Positions 20,990-32,720 are shown, counted from the first letter of the stretch. The stretch: 64,000 bases of DNA from Hysterangium stoloniferum (GCA_015178975.1 WHVD01000045.1:434001-498000); one strand, 5' to 3'. Translations and numbers: made by a program. The notes: generated from the letters alone by a model not told the origin.

Positions 20990-21420
20990 TGTATTGGTTA
21001 TTGGTCGAGCCGCGCAGGGTGTCACAATCTGGAGGATAGAAAGGAGAATTGGGATGGTGTGGAGGCAGCGCACTGTGATAGACGCGGATTCGGGGTGGGA
21101 ATACCCAGCTATCAGTTTCAAAGTCAAAGCGATTATGCGCTCACCAGAATCCAGGAGATCCCAACTTGGATTCGTGTGGGTCAGAATCGCACTGGTAGGA
21201 ATGTTTCATGGGCGGATGCAAAGACAGTGATGAAAGGCAAAATATTGTGAACGTACCGTACGATGGGATAAATGAACGCAGAACCACAATCAACTCATTG
21301 ATGTGATCGGCGAGAAGCATGCTGTCGTCGAAGAAGATTTCCAGTCGATACTCTGACAATGAATATGATGCTCCCAAATCAATATGACGCGGATTTGAGA
21401 GTTGTATGGAGTTACACAAT
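20990..21420 (-). pseudogene. Copy A9: family A exon 5 and part of exon 4
   Basis: Minus-strand match to exon 5 and the last part of exon 4 (NELIVVL.SFIP, intron 4 donor GTACGT near 21,258). Many substitutions; no upstream exons. Convergent with the D module on its left. Confidence 0.5.
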
Positions 21421-22045
21421 TTGACACAATTTAATGGCGAAGATAGTCACCTGTGATGATAGCTGCGAGGTTCTCACCACAGGTGTTGAATATATTGTGA
21501 GCACTGACCATGGCGGGAGTCACATAGGATTTAATAGCCAATTGTCATGTTCGAGTTACTTCATTTCGAGTAGTCGCGAAACAGCCACTTGACTCAATCT
21601 AATATTAAAGAGGGCATCGACTAGATCCGTGGGCCGCTTGCACGTTAGTTGTCGCCACCTGTTCCTGCCTATGCGTAGTGTCCACACCTTTCACCGTGTT
21701 GGTGCGTCGACGATTCGAGTTACATCTCCGCTTTCCGGAATATAACGCCTGGAAGATAACTATGAGGCTTCCAGCCGTTGCATCAAACCGTTGCATCAAA
21801 CGCAACGTTGGTGAGTTGGTCGCCGGAGGGTTGCTAGCCAAGGAGACGCCGCCTCAATTTCAACATTGGGAATGACTCACAGTGCTTCACAATCCTTAAT
21901 CTACCTTCCCATTGTCGAATCGCATGGCAACAGAAATTGATGAAAAGTGTGAGCTTGGTGCAAACAGTTCACTCAACAGAATAGACAATAATAAGACTAG
22001 TTGTACTTAAGTATAACTGATTATGAATTATAGGCACAATTTGTT
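21421..22045 (-). pseudogene. Module B relic
   Basis: Same module as 3,690-4,260, with a tandem duplication of the GTTGCATCAAACCG segment near 21,775-21,800. Broken frames. Confidence 0.35.
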
Positions 22046-22230
22046 CGTACCTCACGGCGATCAGAGGTTACTTTGAATTCTGGTTACAAGCGTGCGTCGC
22101 GACCTCACATTATTTCATCTTTCCCACCAAAAGCATAACAGACAAAGTCACTTGCGACTAATTTCCTTATTTGATCATCCTATACGCTTCTCGTGTGTTG
22201 CATCCACCAAGATACATGGTTTGAAGAGGT
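22046..22230 (+). pseudogene. Copy A6: exon 3 end and intron 3 of family A
   Basis: About 180 bases matching the exon 3 end (LTAIRGYFEFWLQACVATS) and the beginning of exon 4. Cut on both sides; right side is the Ty3/gypsy element. Confidence 0.5.
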
Positions 22231-22239
22231 ATCGACAAT

Positions 22240-22910
22240 AACCTCTGATTCCTCGATGGCCATGTCTGGTGGAAATGACCATGCTTCCAGTAATGAAGCC
22301 TTGAATGAATTGTCTGAAAGCGGGAGAGAGAGAGCTCCTTTTCCCCTCATGAATGAATACCTCCGTGCTCAGGTTACTCTTCATAACTGGACATACCAGT
22401 ATAACCTATTGTATCCTGAAGAGCTAGCAGCCCCTCGAAAGACCTTCCAGAGGATGCTGCGAAAGGAGAAACCTCTCATCCACCCAAAGTCGCTCTTTTT
22501 CCAGAGTGGTTTGAAATGGAGAGCAGTGGCGATGACAATGAAAGACAGGAGGGAGCGTCCAAGGATATGGCACTTGGGCACAGCCAGGCTGCTCAGTTTA
22601 GTGGTCCGATTGTTTGGAGTCTGACGAAGATCAGTTGGGGCCACTACCAGAAATGTGGACCTTACTAAAGCCAGGAGAACGATTAGAGGGTTGGAGAGTC
22701 CAGTTAATTTTCCCCATGTCTCTCTAAATATAAGTGCCATTGTCATTGAGGTAGACGAAAATGAACCCATGACAACCAAACCATCCTCCTCTAGGTTAGA
22801 GCCTGCAAAAGCAGCTGGATCTAAAAACAAGTTGTCAACCCAGTCCCCTAAGGGAAAGGAGAGAATGGAGGGCGAACATCCCTTAAAGAACCTAGTAAAG
22901 CTTCCCTGAG
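22240..22910 (+). pseudogene. Ty3/gypsy element: gag-like region
   Basis: Starts near ATG 22,261 with a Ser/Asn-rich piece (MSGGNDHASSNEALNELS), then LHNWTYQYNLLYPEELAAP; a second frame carries ALFPEWFEMESSGDDNE and runs toward 22,650, so a frameshift lies near 22,490. A further open piece at 22,655-22,909 is rich in Lys and Ser. The position upstream of a reverse-transcriptase remnant in the same orientation suggests gag. No CCHC zinc knuckle is visible; the protease and most of the reverse transcriptase are deleted. Confidence 0.45.
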
Positions 22911-22937
22911 TTTAAACACTGGTGGGAGAGCAAGAAG

Positions 22938-23065
22938 CGAAACCGTCTACCTACCAGACATTGATGAACCACATATTTGCACCGTACACTGGCATCTTCA
23001 TGGATGTATACTTGGATGATATAGTCGTATACTCTGACTCCATCAGTGATCATGTGAAGCATCTA
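22938..23065 (+). pseudogene. Ty3/gypsy reverse transcriptase fragment (YLDDIVVYS)
   Basis: About 42 codons reading STYQTLMNHIFAPYTGIF and then MDVYLDDIVVYSDSISDHVK. The Tyr-Leu-Asp-Asp catalytic box followed by IVVYS is diagnostic of Ty3/gypsy reverse transcriptases. It is cut at 23,065 by a Tc1/mariner element (flanking TA). Confidence 0.9.
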
Positions 23066-24124
23066 CAGTGACTCAAAAAACCCTTCACATGTTTCACCCT
23101 TCAGACTTATATATCAAAGAATAAAAATGCAAAAATATCAAAACTATTTGTGAATATGCTCTATCATATCTAGAATATGGAAGTATGATGCCATTACATA
23201 AACTCCAAATATGGAAATATTACAAATATCTATATACAAGAGACTCATGTGAAGGGTTTTTTTGCTAACCACTCTGACCCACAAAACTACTTATATTTAG
23301 TACTTAGTATAGCCACCCTTTGCCTTCAACACAGCTATAACCCTCCTAGGCATACTCTCAATCAAATTCTGACACACCTCTGCATCAATCTTGTTCCACT
23401 CCTCCTCCACCCTCTCCCACAACACCAGTATCCCTTAGCCTCCTCTTGTCATAGTCCCACAAGTGTTCAATGGGGTTGAGGTCTGGAGACTGTGCTGGCC
23501 ATGGGATAACATTGAAATCATTATCTTGAAACCAAGTCTGGGCCTTCTTGCAGGTATGTTCAAGGTCATGATCTTGCTGAAAGATGACATCACCCACATA
23601 TTTTCTATAATAGCTGAAGCTGGCTTAAAGGTCCTTCTCTATAATCTTAAGATAAAGGTCCCCATCCATTCTCATCCATCTTGAAAGAATACCAAGGTCC
23701 TTCCCACAGCATGTAGCCCATAACATCACAAATCCTTCTCCAAACCTCACAAAAAATCCCTTCCAATAAGTCTCCTATATATAAATATTTGTAGTATTTC
23801 CATATTTGGAGCTTATGTAATGGCACTGTATTTACATAAGATAGATATAATAGAGCATATTCACAAATATCTATGATATTTTTGCATTTTTATTCTCTGA
23901 GTTATCAGGGATGTAAATCTGAAGTACCAAACATTAGAAGGGTTATTGAGGCATTCCCAACCATATTAAGACTATTGTACACAGTTTGGGTGCAGATGAA
24001 CTGGTTGGTGACACTCCTAAGAGCTTTGGCCACATCAACAGCAGTGTCAGCCTTCCCAGAGCTGATGAGGTGCTGTGCATAGTGAATGTTGGTAGGGGAA
24101 AGCTTTGAGGGATGACCACCAATG
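23066..24124 (-). mobile_element. Tc1/mariner element relic with transposase pieces
   Basis: Begins CAGTGACTC after a TA dinucleotide, the usual Tc1/mariner end. On the minus strand, 24,118-23,931 encodes the N-terminal helix-turn-helix piece (KLSP, SSGKADTAVDVAKALRSVT), and 23,760-23,385 encodes the catalytic C-terminal part: FQQDHD, then WPAQSPDLNPIEHLWD, the second and third acids of a DD34E triad. The first acid is missing. The gene is split by an AT-rich ~135-bp segment (23,765-23,900) that also occurs inverted at 23,110-23,245. The right end is cut by an LTR piece at 24,125. Confidence 0.8.
23110..23265. repeat. AT-rich inverted repeat arm (partner at 23,765-23,900)
   Basis: AGAATAAAAATGCAAAAATATC ... 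CCATTACATAAACTCCAAATATGGAAATA is repeated in inverse orientation at 23,765-23,900. It is bounded by ACCCTTCACATG on the left and its complement CATGTGAAGGGT at 23,247-23,258, suggesting a small MITE inserted twice, in opposite orientation, in the Tc1/mariner element. Confidence 0.6.
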
Positions 24125-24640
24125 TCAGGAACCGGAAAACCCGCGGGCCTCCGGGCCCCCGGACCCCGTCCTACATGCTCCCAACCCTCTATATTGTATA
24201 GTTACAACCGGAGTTCCCGCCGGAGCCCGCACGTCAACTTATTTATGCCTGACTCTCTATATGCACCCCACCTGTCTGCACCTAACCCTCTGTGTCTCAT
24301 ACACCAGTCCTTGGACTCCACCGGACTCCGGACTCCACCCAACATACACCCGACACTCTGTGCCTTATGTACCAGTCACCGGACTCCGACCGGACTCCTG
24401 GAACCCCTCTAACAGAGCATAGAACCCTGCTCCTGTTATCTGTCTCTGCATCTCACACACAGTCATCGGAAAACCCACTGGACTCCACCGGACCTCCTGC
24501 ACATCAAGCCTGTCTATACCCGACACTATCTTGTGCACCAAGTCACCGGACTCCGACCGGACTTCCGGAACCCCTCTAACTGAGCCCCACTCCAGTTATG
24601 GTTAATGACCTGTCACAAGCATATTGTTCAGGCCCATTGT
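24125..24640 (+). mobile_element. LTR fragment
   Basis: Starts TGTCAGGAACCGG and contains repeated CCGGACTCC, ACCGGACTCCGACCGGACT and a CTCCAGTTATGGTTAATGACCTGTCAC block equivalent to 36,955-36,995 in the solo LTR at 36,715. Right end lost. It separates the Tc1/mariner relic from the RNase H part of the gypsy element. Confidence 0.6.
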
Positions 24641-25180
24641 GACAGTTATAGAATTGCATTGGACTACTCATGAGGTCATCAAACCATTAATTTGGTGACA
24701 GATGCTTGTTTAACAGGTGCAAGTGGCATTCTCAGTCAAGGTGAAGATCTCTGCACTGCCACAGTAGTGTCATTCTGGTCGGGGAAGTTTAACTCAGCAC
24801 AACAGAACTACCCTGTCCATGAACAGGAGTTGTTGGCTATCGTGGAATCATTGAAACAATTCTGGTCACAACTGTTGGGGGTAAAATTTCGAATCTGTAC
24901 TGACCATAAAGGGATAGAGTATATACTTATGCAGAAGAACCTGTCTCCGAGGCAGACATGGTGGCTGGATCTTCTAAACGAATTCCACTTTGAGATTCAC
25001 TATATCCCTGGAAAGTCAAATACGTTTGCAGATGCTCTATCGAGAATCTATAGCGATGAGCCCTTGGGCACCATTAGGGCTGAATCTGAGTATGTAACTG
25101 ACATTCCAGGGATGGAAGAGGATACACAGGGGATGCACTACATTTCAGGGGTACCTGGCTTCAACAGTGTGTCGACATGA
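24641..25180 (+). pseudogene. Ty3/gypsy pol: RNase H domain
   Basis: Open frame 24,692-25,180. The RNase H1 motifs are in order: VTDACLTGASGIL (first Asp), SGKFNSAQQNYPVHEQELLA (Glu), ICTDHKGIEYI (Asp), then LSPRQTWWLDLL and IHYIPGKSNTFADALSR, the standard tether end. It is separated from its reverse transcriptase by the nested insertions and a deletion, so no full pol frame remains. Confidence 0.85.
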
Positions 25181-25700
25181 CTGTATACAGGGTCTGCAGC
25201 GGTAGCATTGGAGGAAGCACCAAGATGGTCAGGAAGGTTGGCTATTCAAATGTGTCCATCATATGCAACACTCACAGTGTTGGGAGCAAGGAGGAAAGGA
25301 CGTATTGAAGGATCAGGACAGATGACCGAAAAGACACACAAGGGTCATAGTAAGTCATCTGGATCGCCCCTGGAGCATCCATCACAAGGGGCGAGGGGCA
25401 AAACACCAAATACATCTGGTCATCAAGATTACGTTGAACGGCCTTCTTCACGAGTGACAATGGAGGGTGCATTACCTGAGTTGCCTTCAGATTTTCTACT
25501 AGCAGAAATCCCATTGGAGGGCCACTCAGGATTGGACATCCCAGAAGTCCTATGACGTCAGTATGGATCAGACATTTTCTTCTCTAGGATATGGGCAACG
25601 CCACAGGAGTATAAGGGCTTTACGTCATAGGACGGTTTTCTGTTCTTAAATCTGGAGGGTGTCAAACTACTTTGCATCCCTGATATTACCATTGGGAATC
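25181..25700 (+). other. Gypsy pol linker between RNase H and integrase
   Basis: The region should connect RNase H to the integrase zinc-binding domain. It holds a 115-codon frame (25,208-25,555) without a recognisable domain, and further broken frames. Probably degraded pol or a small insertion. Confidence 0.35.
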
Positions 25701-26990
25701 ACCGAGTGTGGAAAATTGTTATCTCGCATGCCCATTCTATCTTGGCACATCTAGGGGCAAGGAAAACCACCACATATTTGCAAACCAATGTGTGGTGGCC
25801 ATCATTAACCAAGGATGTCAAATTATTTTGCAAGTCATGCAGTGTGTGTGCCACTTCAAAATCTGAAACACAGAAACCGCAGGGACAACTTCGCTCAATG
25901 GAAGTGCCATCACAGCCATGGGAGGCAATTGGGATTGATTTTTTAGGACCCTTGCCAGTGTCCAGGAATCACTTTGGAGAGTTCGATAGCATCTGCATTA
26001 TTATTGACCATTTAACTTGCATGGTCCATTTGGTACCGGCATGCCAACTATACTGCTATTCAAATGGCTGAGGTGATCTTCAACCATGTTTACAAGTTGT
26101 ATGGGCTTCCCAACAAAATCATTAGCGATTGAGATTCGTTATTTACAAGTATCTTTTGGAGAGAGCTTCATCGGTTGATAGGAGTTGAATTGTGGATGTC
26201 TTCATCATACCACCCCCAAACAGATGGTGCTACTGAATGTGCAAATCAGACAATGACTCAAATGCTTAGGCAATGTGTAGCACCAAACCAGAAAGATTGG
26301 GTGTCAAAGCTGCCAGCTATTGTGTTTGCGATGAATAACACTACATCAGAAACAACTGGATTCTCACCATTTTTTTTGAATTATGGTCAGCTGCCACGGC
26401 CACTGCTCTGGGACAACAATATGAAGTATCCAGGTGTCCTTGAGTTTGCCACATGGATGAAGCTAGCAATCATGAATGTGCATGATGAGATACTGACAGC
26501 CAGGGTTAAGCAGACGTGGCAGGCAAATCAATACTGGAGGTCTGCTGCATTTAACGTCAATGATTGGGTTTATCTATCCATGAAGAACTTACACTTAACA
26601 AAAAATTGGGCACGTAAACTGCTGCCAAAATATATAGGGCCTTTTAGGATCAGCCGGGTATTGGAGCCAGGAGCGACATACCAGTTGGAACTGTCAAGGG
26701 AGCTCAAGCAACAGGGGATTAACCCAAGTTTTCATGCCTTGTTGCTTCATATACACATTCCAAATGACAATTGTCTGTTCCCAGGGAGGCAGTTGAGGCA
26801 GGTTCCTGGCTTTGGTAGTCGGCCTCGTGAGTGGGCAGTCGAGAAGATTCTTGCTCATTCGGGCAAGGGCATCAATGCTTTCTTTGAGGTTTTGTAGAAC
26901 ACCAGCGACACTACCTGGTTGCCATATCAAGATGTTCAGCACGTTCAGCCATTAAAGGCTTACCTGGAGGCATTAGGTGTTACAAGTGCT
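25701..26990 (+). pseudogene. Ty3/gypsy integrase with C-terminal chromodomain-like region
   Basis: First piece (25,706-26,071): the zinc-binding motif HAHSILAHLGARKT ... CKSCSVCATSK, then the catalytic core opening IGIDFLGPLP. A one-base frameshift near 26,045 is followed by AIQMAEVIFNHVYKLYG and the canonical ISDRD box, here with TGA in place of the Arg codon (about 26,128). The second piece (26,175-26,897) continues with SSSYHPQTDGATE (third acid), KLLPKYIGPFRI and then EWAVEKILAHSGKG...FFEVL, a chromodomain-like end interrupted by TAG where Trp is expected. At least three lesions make it inactive. Confidence 0.88.
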
Positions 26991-27043
26991 CAATCATTGC
27001 CCAGGGCCACGGGCAGTTCTCTAATCAAATTGAAGTTGCCAAG

Positions 27044-27535
27044 ATGTCTTTGAGCTCAGAGTGTCATCAGGAAGTGTCTTTCATATCAAGTGCTGAAGAC
27101 TTGCCTCCTATTTATGTTGGTTCAGCTGTCCCAATCACTGCGCAAGAATCACCCACTATGGATGCTCAGGATTATCCAATGCAAGTATCCACAGAGTTTT
27201 TGACGACTACAATGGCTGCCATTCGCGATAGTGCTCTTCGAGGCGTCCAAGTGGTATGGGACTTGCATATGGAGCAGTTCGAGACTATGCAGCGTCAACT
27301 CCTTGAAGCACAGCAAAGGAATAACATACTGCAACCCAAATCTACGGTCAACCCTCATGTAAGGGAACGGACCCATGCCTGGAGGGAGAGACAACAACCT
27401 GTGTCGCTAATAGACAGGTTGTCTCCACGGCGAGACCCTACCGTCACCACAGGCGTCAAGTGCTATCCGTCGCCAGAGAAGGAGGCAGCAGGGTACTTCC
27501 GGACCAGTGGCATCATCTTCGATGCACTGCCTTGA
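27044..27535 (+). CDS. Extra open frame downstream of gypsy pol (163 codons)
   Basis: Intact frame after the chromodomain-like region and before the 3' LTR. Middle part is a long amphipathic stretch (STEFLTTTMAAIRDSALRG, QFETMQRQLLEAQQRN) typical of a coiled coil, followed by a basic Arg-rich segment (VRERTHAWRERQQ). No known domain recognised. It could be an additional element-encoded protein or the end of the polyprotein after a frameshift. First ATG used as start; the true start is uncertain. Confidence 0.45.
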   Translation: MSLSSECHQEVSFISSAEDLPPIYVGSAVPITAQESPTMDAQDYPMQVSTEFLTTTMAAIRDSALRGVQVVWDLHMEQFETMQRQLLEAQQRNNILQPKSTVNPHVRERTHAWRERQQPVSLIDRLSPRRDPTVTTGVKCYPSPEKEAAGYFRTSGIIFDALP

Positions 27536-27735
27536 AACTCAGGCTGGGAAGGGAATGCCAGTCTTAAGTCTGCTGCAGGCCACTGAGGGGTGTGTAAGGG
27601 TATCAGCACAATATCAGGTGATGAAGACGGACGGGTCAGATGCATTGATGCAATAGATTGGTCATGGCCAACAGCAGGAGATGGACCTCGATGGCGGTTA
27701 CGTGAGTGACAACTTAGATGAGCTGGAGCAGGGGG

Positions 27736-28089
27736 TGTTGGAATTGCATCGTTAAACCAGCCCACTGTTAATGGCACACTGCGTTGCAGCGTGGGAGGGT
27801 GGGTGTAATGGGAGCGGACCTGGTGGTGGGCTTGGCATGGGGCAGTCTACCGCCTTGTCTCAGGAGGTAAATAGAGGGTAGATTATTTTCCGATCAGTAC
27901 ATCATTTCATTTCTATTATCTGTCGTTAAGTGAGGATAGTCTACGAATGAGGGCATAAATAGGGAAGCCACCCATTAGTTACAGTAGTTATTTCGAATTG
28001 GAGCCTATTCCTACTCTGTTCATTCCTCTTCGTAAGAAGCTCAAACCGAAGGATTACGCTATCTTTAAAGCCGAACCTTACACAAATAC
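27736..28089 (+). mobile_element. Gypsy 3' LTR, truncated
   Basis: Directly after a purine run (GAGCTGGAGCAGGGGG, polypurine tract) the sequence TGTTGGAATTGC starts, the expected LTR position. A TATA-like GCATAAATAGGG lies at about 27,953. The LTR 3' end is missing: it runs into exon 2 of copy A7 near 28,090. No 5' LTR was found upstream of the gag-like region. Confidence 0.6.
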
Positions 28090-29560
28090 TAAGTCAATTC
28101 TCTCAAGGCAACGGTGCCTTGAGCAAGATTCTACACAAGTATCTCACCCTGCCAAGATTAGGAAGAGTAGTTCAAGAGAGTGTTGATTTAATGAGGTAGG
28201 GACACCTCAGTGTCAATCATTGGATACACTCGAAATACTTACGTCTGAATCGTAGACCTACATACCCGCCTCAAATTCGGAGAAGAGCGACGGAAGTTTT
28301 AAGGTGGTAACTGGTATTTTCACTCACACGCAGCGGGGTACCAAAGGGCTCATGCTACGTTTGGCTTCGGCCTTCTATCACTGCCCTGGTGTCTCGTGGT
28401 CAGCTAGAGAGGCGTCAACTGTGATTACGTGAATACACTCGAAATACTCATGTCTGAGTCGTAGACCTACATACCCGCATCAAATTCGGGGAAGAGCCAC
28501 AGACGTTTTATGGAGGTTCCGGATATTTTCAACTCACCTGCAGCGGAGCACCAAAGGGCTCATGCTATGTTTGGCTTGGGCCTTTTATTTCTGCCCCGGT
28601 GTCTATTGGCCAGCTGGATCAACTGCGATCACGTCATCACTTTACAACGTTTTAGTCAAGTCACCGCTGCACACCAACTTGGATGAGGTTACATCAACAT
28701 TTATCACACACATGACCCGTTATCTATCAGAATTTGATGATTCCTGGACCATTGCTGGCTTTGTGTATATCGTGGAAGCAATCTGCCACGTGCGTCAACT
28801 ATCTGTAGAGGAGCTCACGGCGATCAGAGGTTACTTCGAATTCTGGTTACAAGCGTGAGTCGCGACCTCACATTGTTTCATCTTTCCCACCAAAAACATA
28901 ACAGACAAAGTCACCGGCGACTAATTTCCCCATCTGAACATCCTATACGGCTTCTCGTGCGTTGCATCCACCATGATGCATGGTTTCGAAATTTTGCTGC
29001 AGCGGCATTGAGGGTTATATTGGACGACATAAATGTGCATACAGCCTCATTGACACTTTATCTTGATTTGGAGACATCAGATTCATTGTGGGGGAGTATT
29101 TGCTCCTTGGAAATCTTCTTCAACGACAGCACGCTTCTCACCGATCACATCAACGAGCTGAATGCCGTTTCTTTGTTCATTCGGCGCATCGTACGGTACG
29201 TTCACAATATTTTACCTACCTGCACCGTCTTACATCCACCTATGAAACTTTCCTACCAGTCTGGTTCTGATGCACACGAAGCCTAATTGGTACTTCCTGG
29301 CGTCTGGAGAAAGAATAATCGAGTTGACTCTGAAACTGATAGCTGGATCTTCCGAACCCGAATGCGCATGTACCACAGTACGCAGCCTCGATACTATCTC
29401 CATTCTCGTTTCTCTCCTTCCACATTGTGATGTAACCCGCGGCTCGACCAATGGCGAATCCATCGGTTACAGGCTCGAGTGTTTAGATCTGACCGCACGT
29501 TCCTTCCTTTGCGTGGTCGCCACACCGTCCACTCGTGTGTCGGTAGGATCTAATTAGACC
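28090..29560 (+). pseudogene. Family A gene copy A7, exons 2(end)-5 with internal duplication
   Basis: Exon 2 end (STQVSHPAK-type reading with SKILHK.LTLPRLG in the right frame), intron 2, then part of exon 3 duplicated: the intron 2/exon 3 start occurs at 28,225-28,430 and again at 28,431-28,560. The second copy runs on through a full exon 3 (LAWAFYFCPGV, VKSPLHTNLDEVTSTF), intron 3 with an ideal GTGAGT donor (near 28,857), exon 4 and intron 4 (GTACGT...CTACCAG, 64 nt) into an intact exon 5 ending at 29,557. This copy shows the exon 3-4 and 4-5 junctions most clearly. It lacks exon 1 and a promoter. Confidence 0.7.
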
Positions 29561-29564
29561 CCCA

Positions 29565-30540
29565 CATATCAGTGTTGGAGAAACATAGTTGCCCTGACAA
29601 AGGTCTTGCATCATCAACTGGACGCACTTCCCAATCATTTCTCTTCAATATATCTCAACCAAACCAGGAGAAGCACAATCCCATCCTCCTTTAATTAATC
29701 TACTTTCTAACCAGATTTCAAAAAATGTATTAAGATATCGTTTGAGCCAATGTACGAGCGCATATAGTCACTTATTGCCATCGCCACGAACTCTGCAGCT
29801 TGTACTCATACATGTGTTGAATACCGTTTTGGGCACTAGCCTTGTCCAGACTAACATCCCACTCATCAATGACACTTGTTTTAAATAAATATCAATGGAG
29901 GTCTGACAAATGCCTCCCCGTCGCCATTTCAATGCATGTCTCGTTCAGGCTTATCATACCTTCAGGCAAGTGGTCAATCAACAAGATCCATGATCTTAAA
30001 ACCGAGGGCCTTCCCACTGTGCGAGGTAATGCATTGGGAGACTTCTTTAAACTAATTATCTTCCATTGAAACCTTGACAAGAAAGCTGTCGTACGTCGAC
30101 AAAATATATAAGAGCGCATACAGTCACTTTTCACCATTGCCACGAGCTCTACAACATCTACACGTTAATTGATGGCATACCTGAGTTGAATACACTCAAT
30201 TCAAAAGCGAGGAGAGTCACTTGTAATGATCGCTGTGAGGACTCTAGACTGGTGTTGAATATATTCTGAGCACTACTCGCGGAAATCACATCACATATAC
30301 TAGCGACAATAATTTCAATCGAATACAACTAGGGCGTCTCAAAGAAGGCTGTCCCATCGTTATTCTCGTATCATTTGTTTGAGAGAACACGAAGCTGGGC
30401 CAAACCAATGGACAACACCATGATCAAGATACCCACACTTCGCTTTCACCTTGGATCAGAGAAAGGTAGCTCACGGTTATGTCAGGTGGAATCACTTATC
30501 AACTCAGAGCTGAAGAATGCCCAATATGACCTGCTGCATG
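29565..30540 (-). pseudogene. Module D relic
   Basis: Convergent with copy A7, same landmarks as the other D modules. Broken frames. Confidence 0.4.
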
Positions 30541-31860
30541 CAGAAGGCAAGCCACAAGAAATCTCATTTGTGTCGTGTTTCAATGTTTCAGTTGCTAGCG
30601 TCACACTACACACCACGACAGTTTATTTCACTCGCTATCCCGACATTTCCCCTACTGCTTCCATTTCAGTTGACTCGAGTTTAATCCACCCATTGTCATG
30701 TTTGAATTCATTCATTTCGAGTAGTAGCGAAACAATCATTTGATCCAATTTAATAGTAAAGAACTCTTCAACTAGATACGTCAGTCTCTTGAACGTTACT
30801 TGTCATCACCTGTTCCTTCCTATGCGTAACCGTGTGAGGCACTGTGTTGGGGGAATTCTTCAAACTAATTCTCTCCCATTGAAAACTTCAAAATACAGCT
30901 GCCATAGATCCAGCAAAGATGAGAGCGCATGCAGTCACCTTTCACCACCGCCGCGAACTCTTGCATGTTGCACGCGTTGTTGCAATACATGCATTGATTA
31001 CACTTGCGGGCACCCGTGGCTAAACCGACATCCAACTTATAAAATAAATGACAATCATTTCAACTAGAATGAGGATTTAAGAGTCGTATGAAGCTACATT
31101 ATTTGACACAATTTCAAAGCAGCCATGGTCACTTGTAACGATTTCTGCGAGGTTCTCTAGACTGGTGTTCACTATATTCCGAGGACTATACGCTGAAATA
31201 ACATCTCATATACTAGCGGGAACAACGTCAATCGAATACCACTAGGACTTATCAAAGAAGGTGGTCCCCCCGTTATTCTCGTGTCATTTGGGAGAACAGG
31301 AAGCCGGGCCAAACCAATGAACAACACCATGTTCAAGACACCGACATTTCTTCACATGTCGTGAGCTTTCACCTTGGATAAGAGAAAGGTAGCTCGTGGT
31401 CATCTCAGGTGGAATCGCAAATGAACTAAGAGCTGAAGATCACCCACGACCTGCCGCATGGGGGAGGCAATCCACGAAAAATCACATTTACTGTGTTTCA
31501 ATGTTTCACTTGCTAGCGTCATACTACGCACCACGAATTAATTGTACTTACTATCCCGACATTTCCTTTACCCTTGCATTTATGCTGGCTGGGGTTCATT
31601 CCATCAATTGTCATGTTCGACTCATTGCATTTCGAGTAGTAGCGAAACCGCCACTTGATTCAATATAATATTGAAAGGGGCATAGACTACATCCGTGGGC
31701 CTCTTGTGCGGTAGTTGTCATCACCTGTTCCTTCCTATGGTCTTTCACTGGTACGTTGGTTGCGTCGACGATTCGAATTACGTCTCCGTTTTCCGGAATA
31801 TGACGCCTGGAAGATAACTATCAGGCTTCCAGACCGTGTAATGAAACACAATGTAGGTAC
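30541..31860 (-). pseudogene. Modules B and D, duplicated and rearranged
   Basis: A short B piece (30,541-30,830), then D-like pieces (30,830-31,480), then a second B (31,480-31,860). The doubled order shows a local duplication of the backbone unit. No intact frame. Confidence 0.35.
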
Positions 31861-31864
31861 AATT

Positions 31865-32495
31865 TGTTCGTACGAACTCCGATGGACTGGGCATGGCGAT
31901 GGCATCGAGGCTGCGCACTATAGTACACCCTGATTGTGGCTCGGAAGATTCAACTATCAGCGCCGGAGTAACCACCGTTATTATCTCGGCAGAATGCAAG
32001 AGAGGGTAATCTGGACTCGCTTCCATCAGAATCAGACCTGTACGATAGTTTCATAGGTGTATGTAAGATGGTGCTGTAAGGTAAAATAATGTGAACATAC
32101 CTTACGATGGACCTAATGAGCGAAGACACCACATTCAGCTGGTAGATGTGTTGCAATTAAGGGCCTATGTGTGTTCAATACTTGGGGGGCTATCTATGAT
32201 TTCCTCAGTAGAGAATCAATTCCATTCGGCGATCCAGGTAATAATACAGCTTGCTGTATGTAGGTATGACGTGATACGCGGTTATATATACAATTTGTCA
32301 ATCCAAATTCTGACGGACACGCAAAAATCAAAGTATTTCCAAGTCAGACCCTTATGTACCTCAATAAAATCTACAATGAGATCTTTGGTCTCACATCACT
32401 CTTTGTCTTCCTCAGACGTTGCACAAAATTCAAGCCGATTGATATGGCAAGGGTGAAGGAAGAAATCACGTTGCTTACCATTAACCCGACTTTAC
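31865..32495 (-). pseudogene. A-prime fragment and module C
   Basis: 31,865-32,090 is the A-prime exon 5 piece; 32,090-32,495 is module C, nearly identical to 17,467-17,890. Module C is cut near 32,495 and fused to a plus-strand D module, so no A promoter follows. Confidence 0.4.
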
Positions 32496-32700
32496 ATTTT
32501 GTGAAATTATGTAGTTTCATACAACTCTCGAGTCCGCGTTCTGATTGAAATGATTGTCAAATGGGATGTCGGTCTAACCACGGGTGGTGGCCCCCAACTG
32601 TCTTCACTGCATGTATGGGATCAATGTGTGCTACATGCAGAGCTCGTGGGAATGACGAAAAGTGACTGTATGCGCTCTTATATTGGATCGACCTGTGGCA
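32496..32700 (+). pseudogene. Module D (plus), left half, split by the Plavaka element
   Basis: Ends in GATCGACCTGTGGCA at 32,700. The same module in unbroken copies reads GATCGACCTATGGCAGCTGTATTG (45,745-45,770); here the continuation CAGCTGTATTG is found at 41,071, on the other side of the 8,370-bp insertion. Confidence 0.65.
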
Positions 32701-32720
32701 CATCAGTAACATGGTATTGG

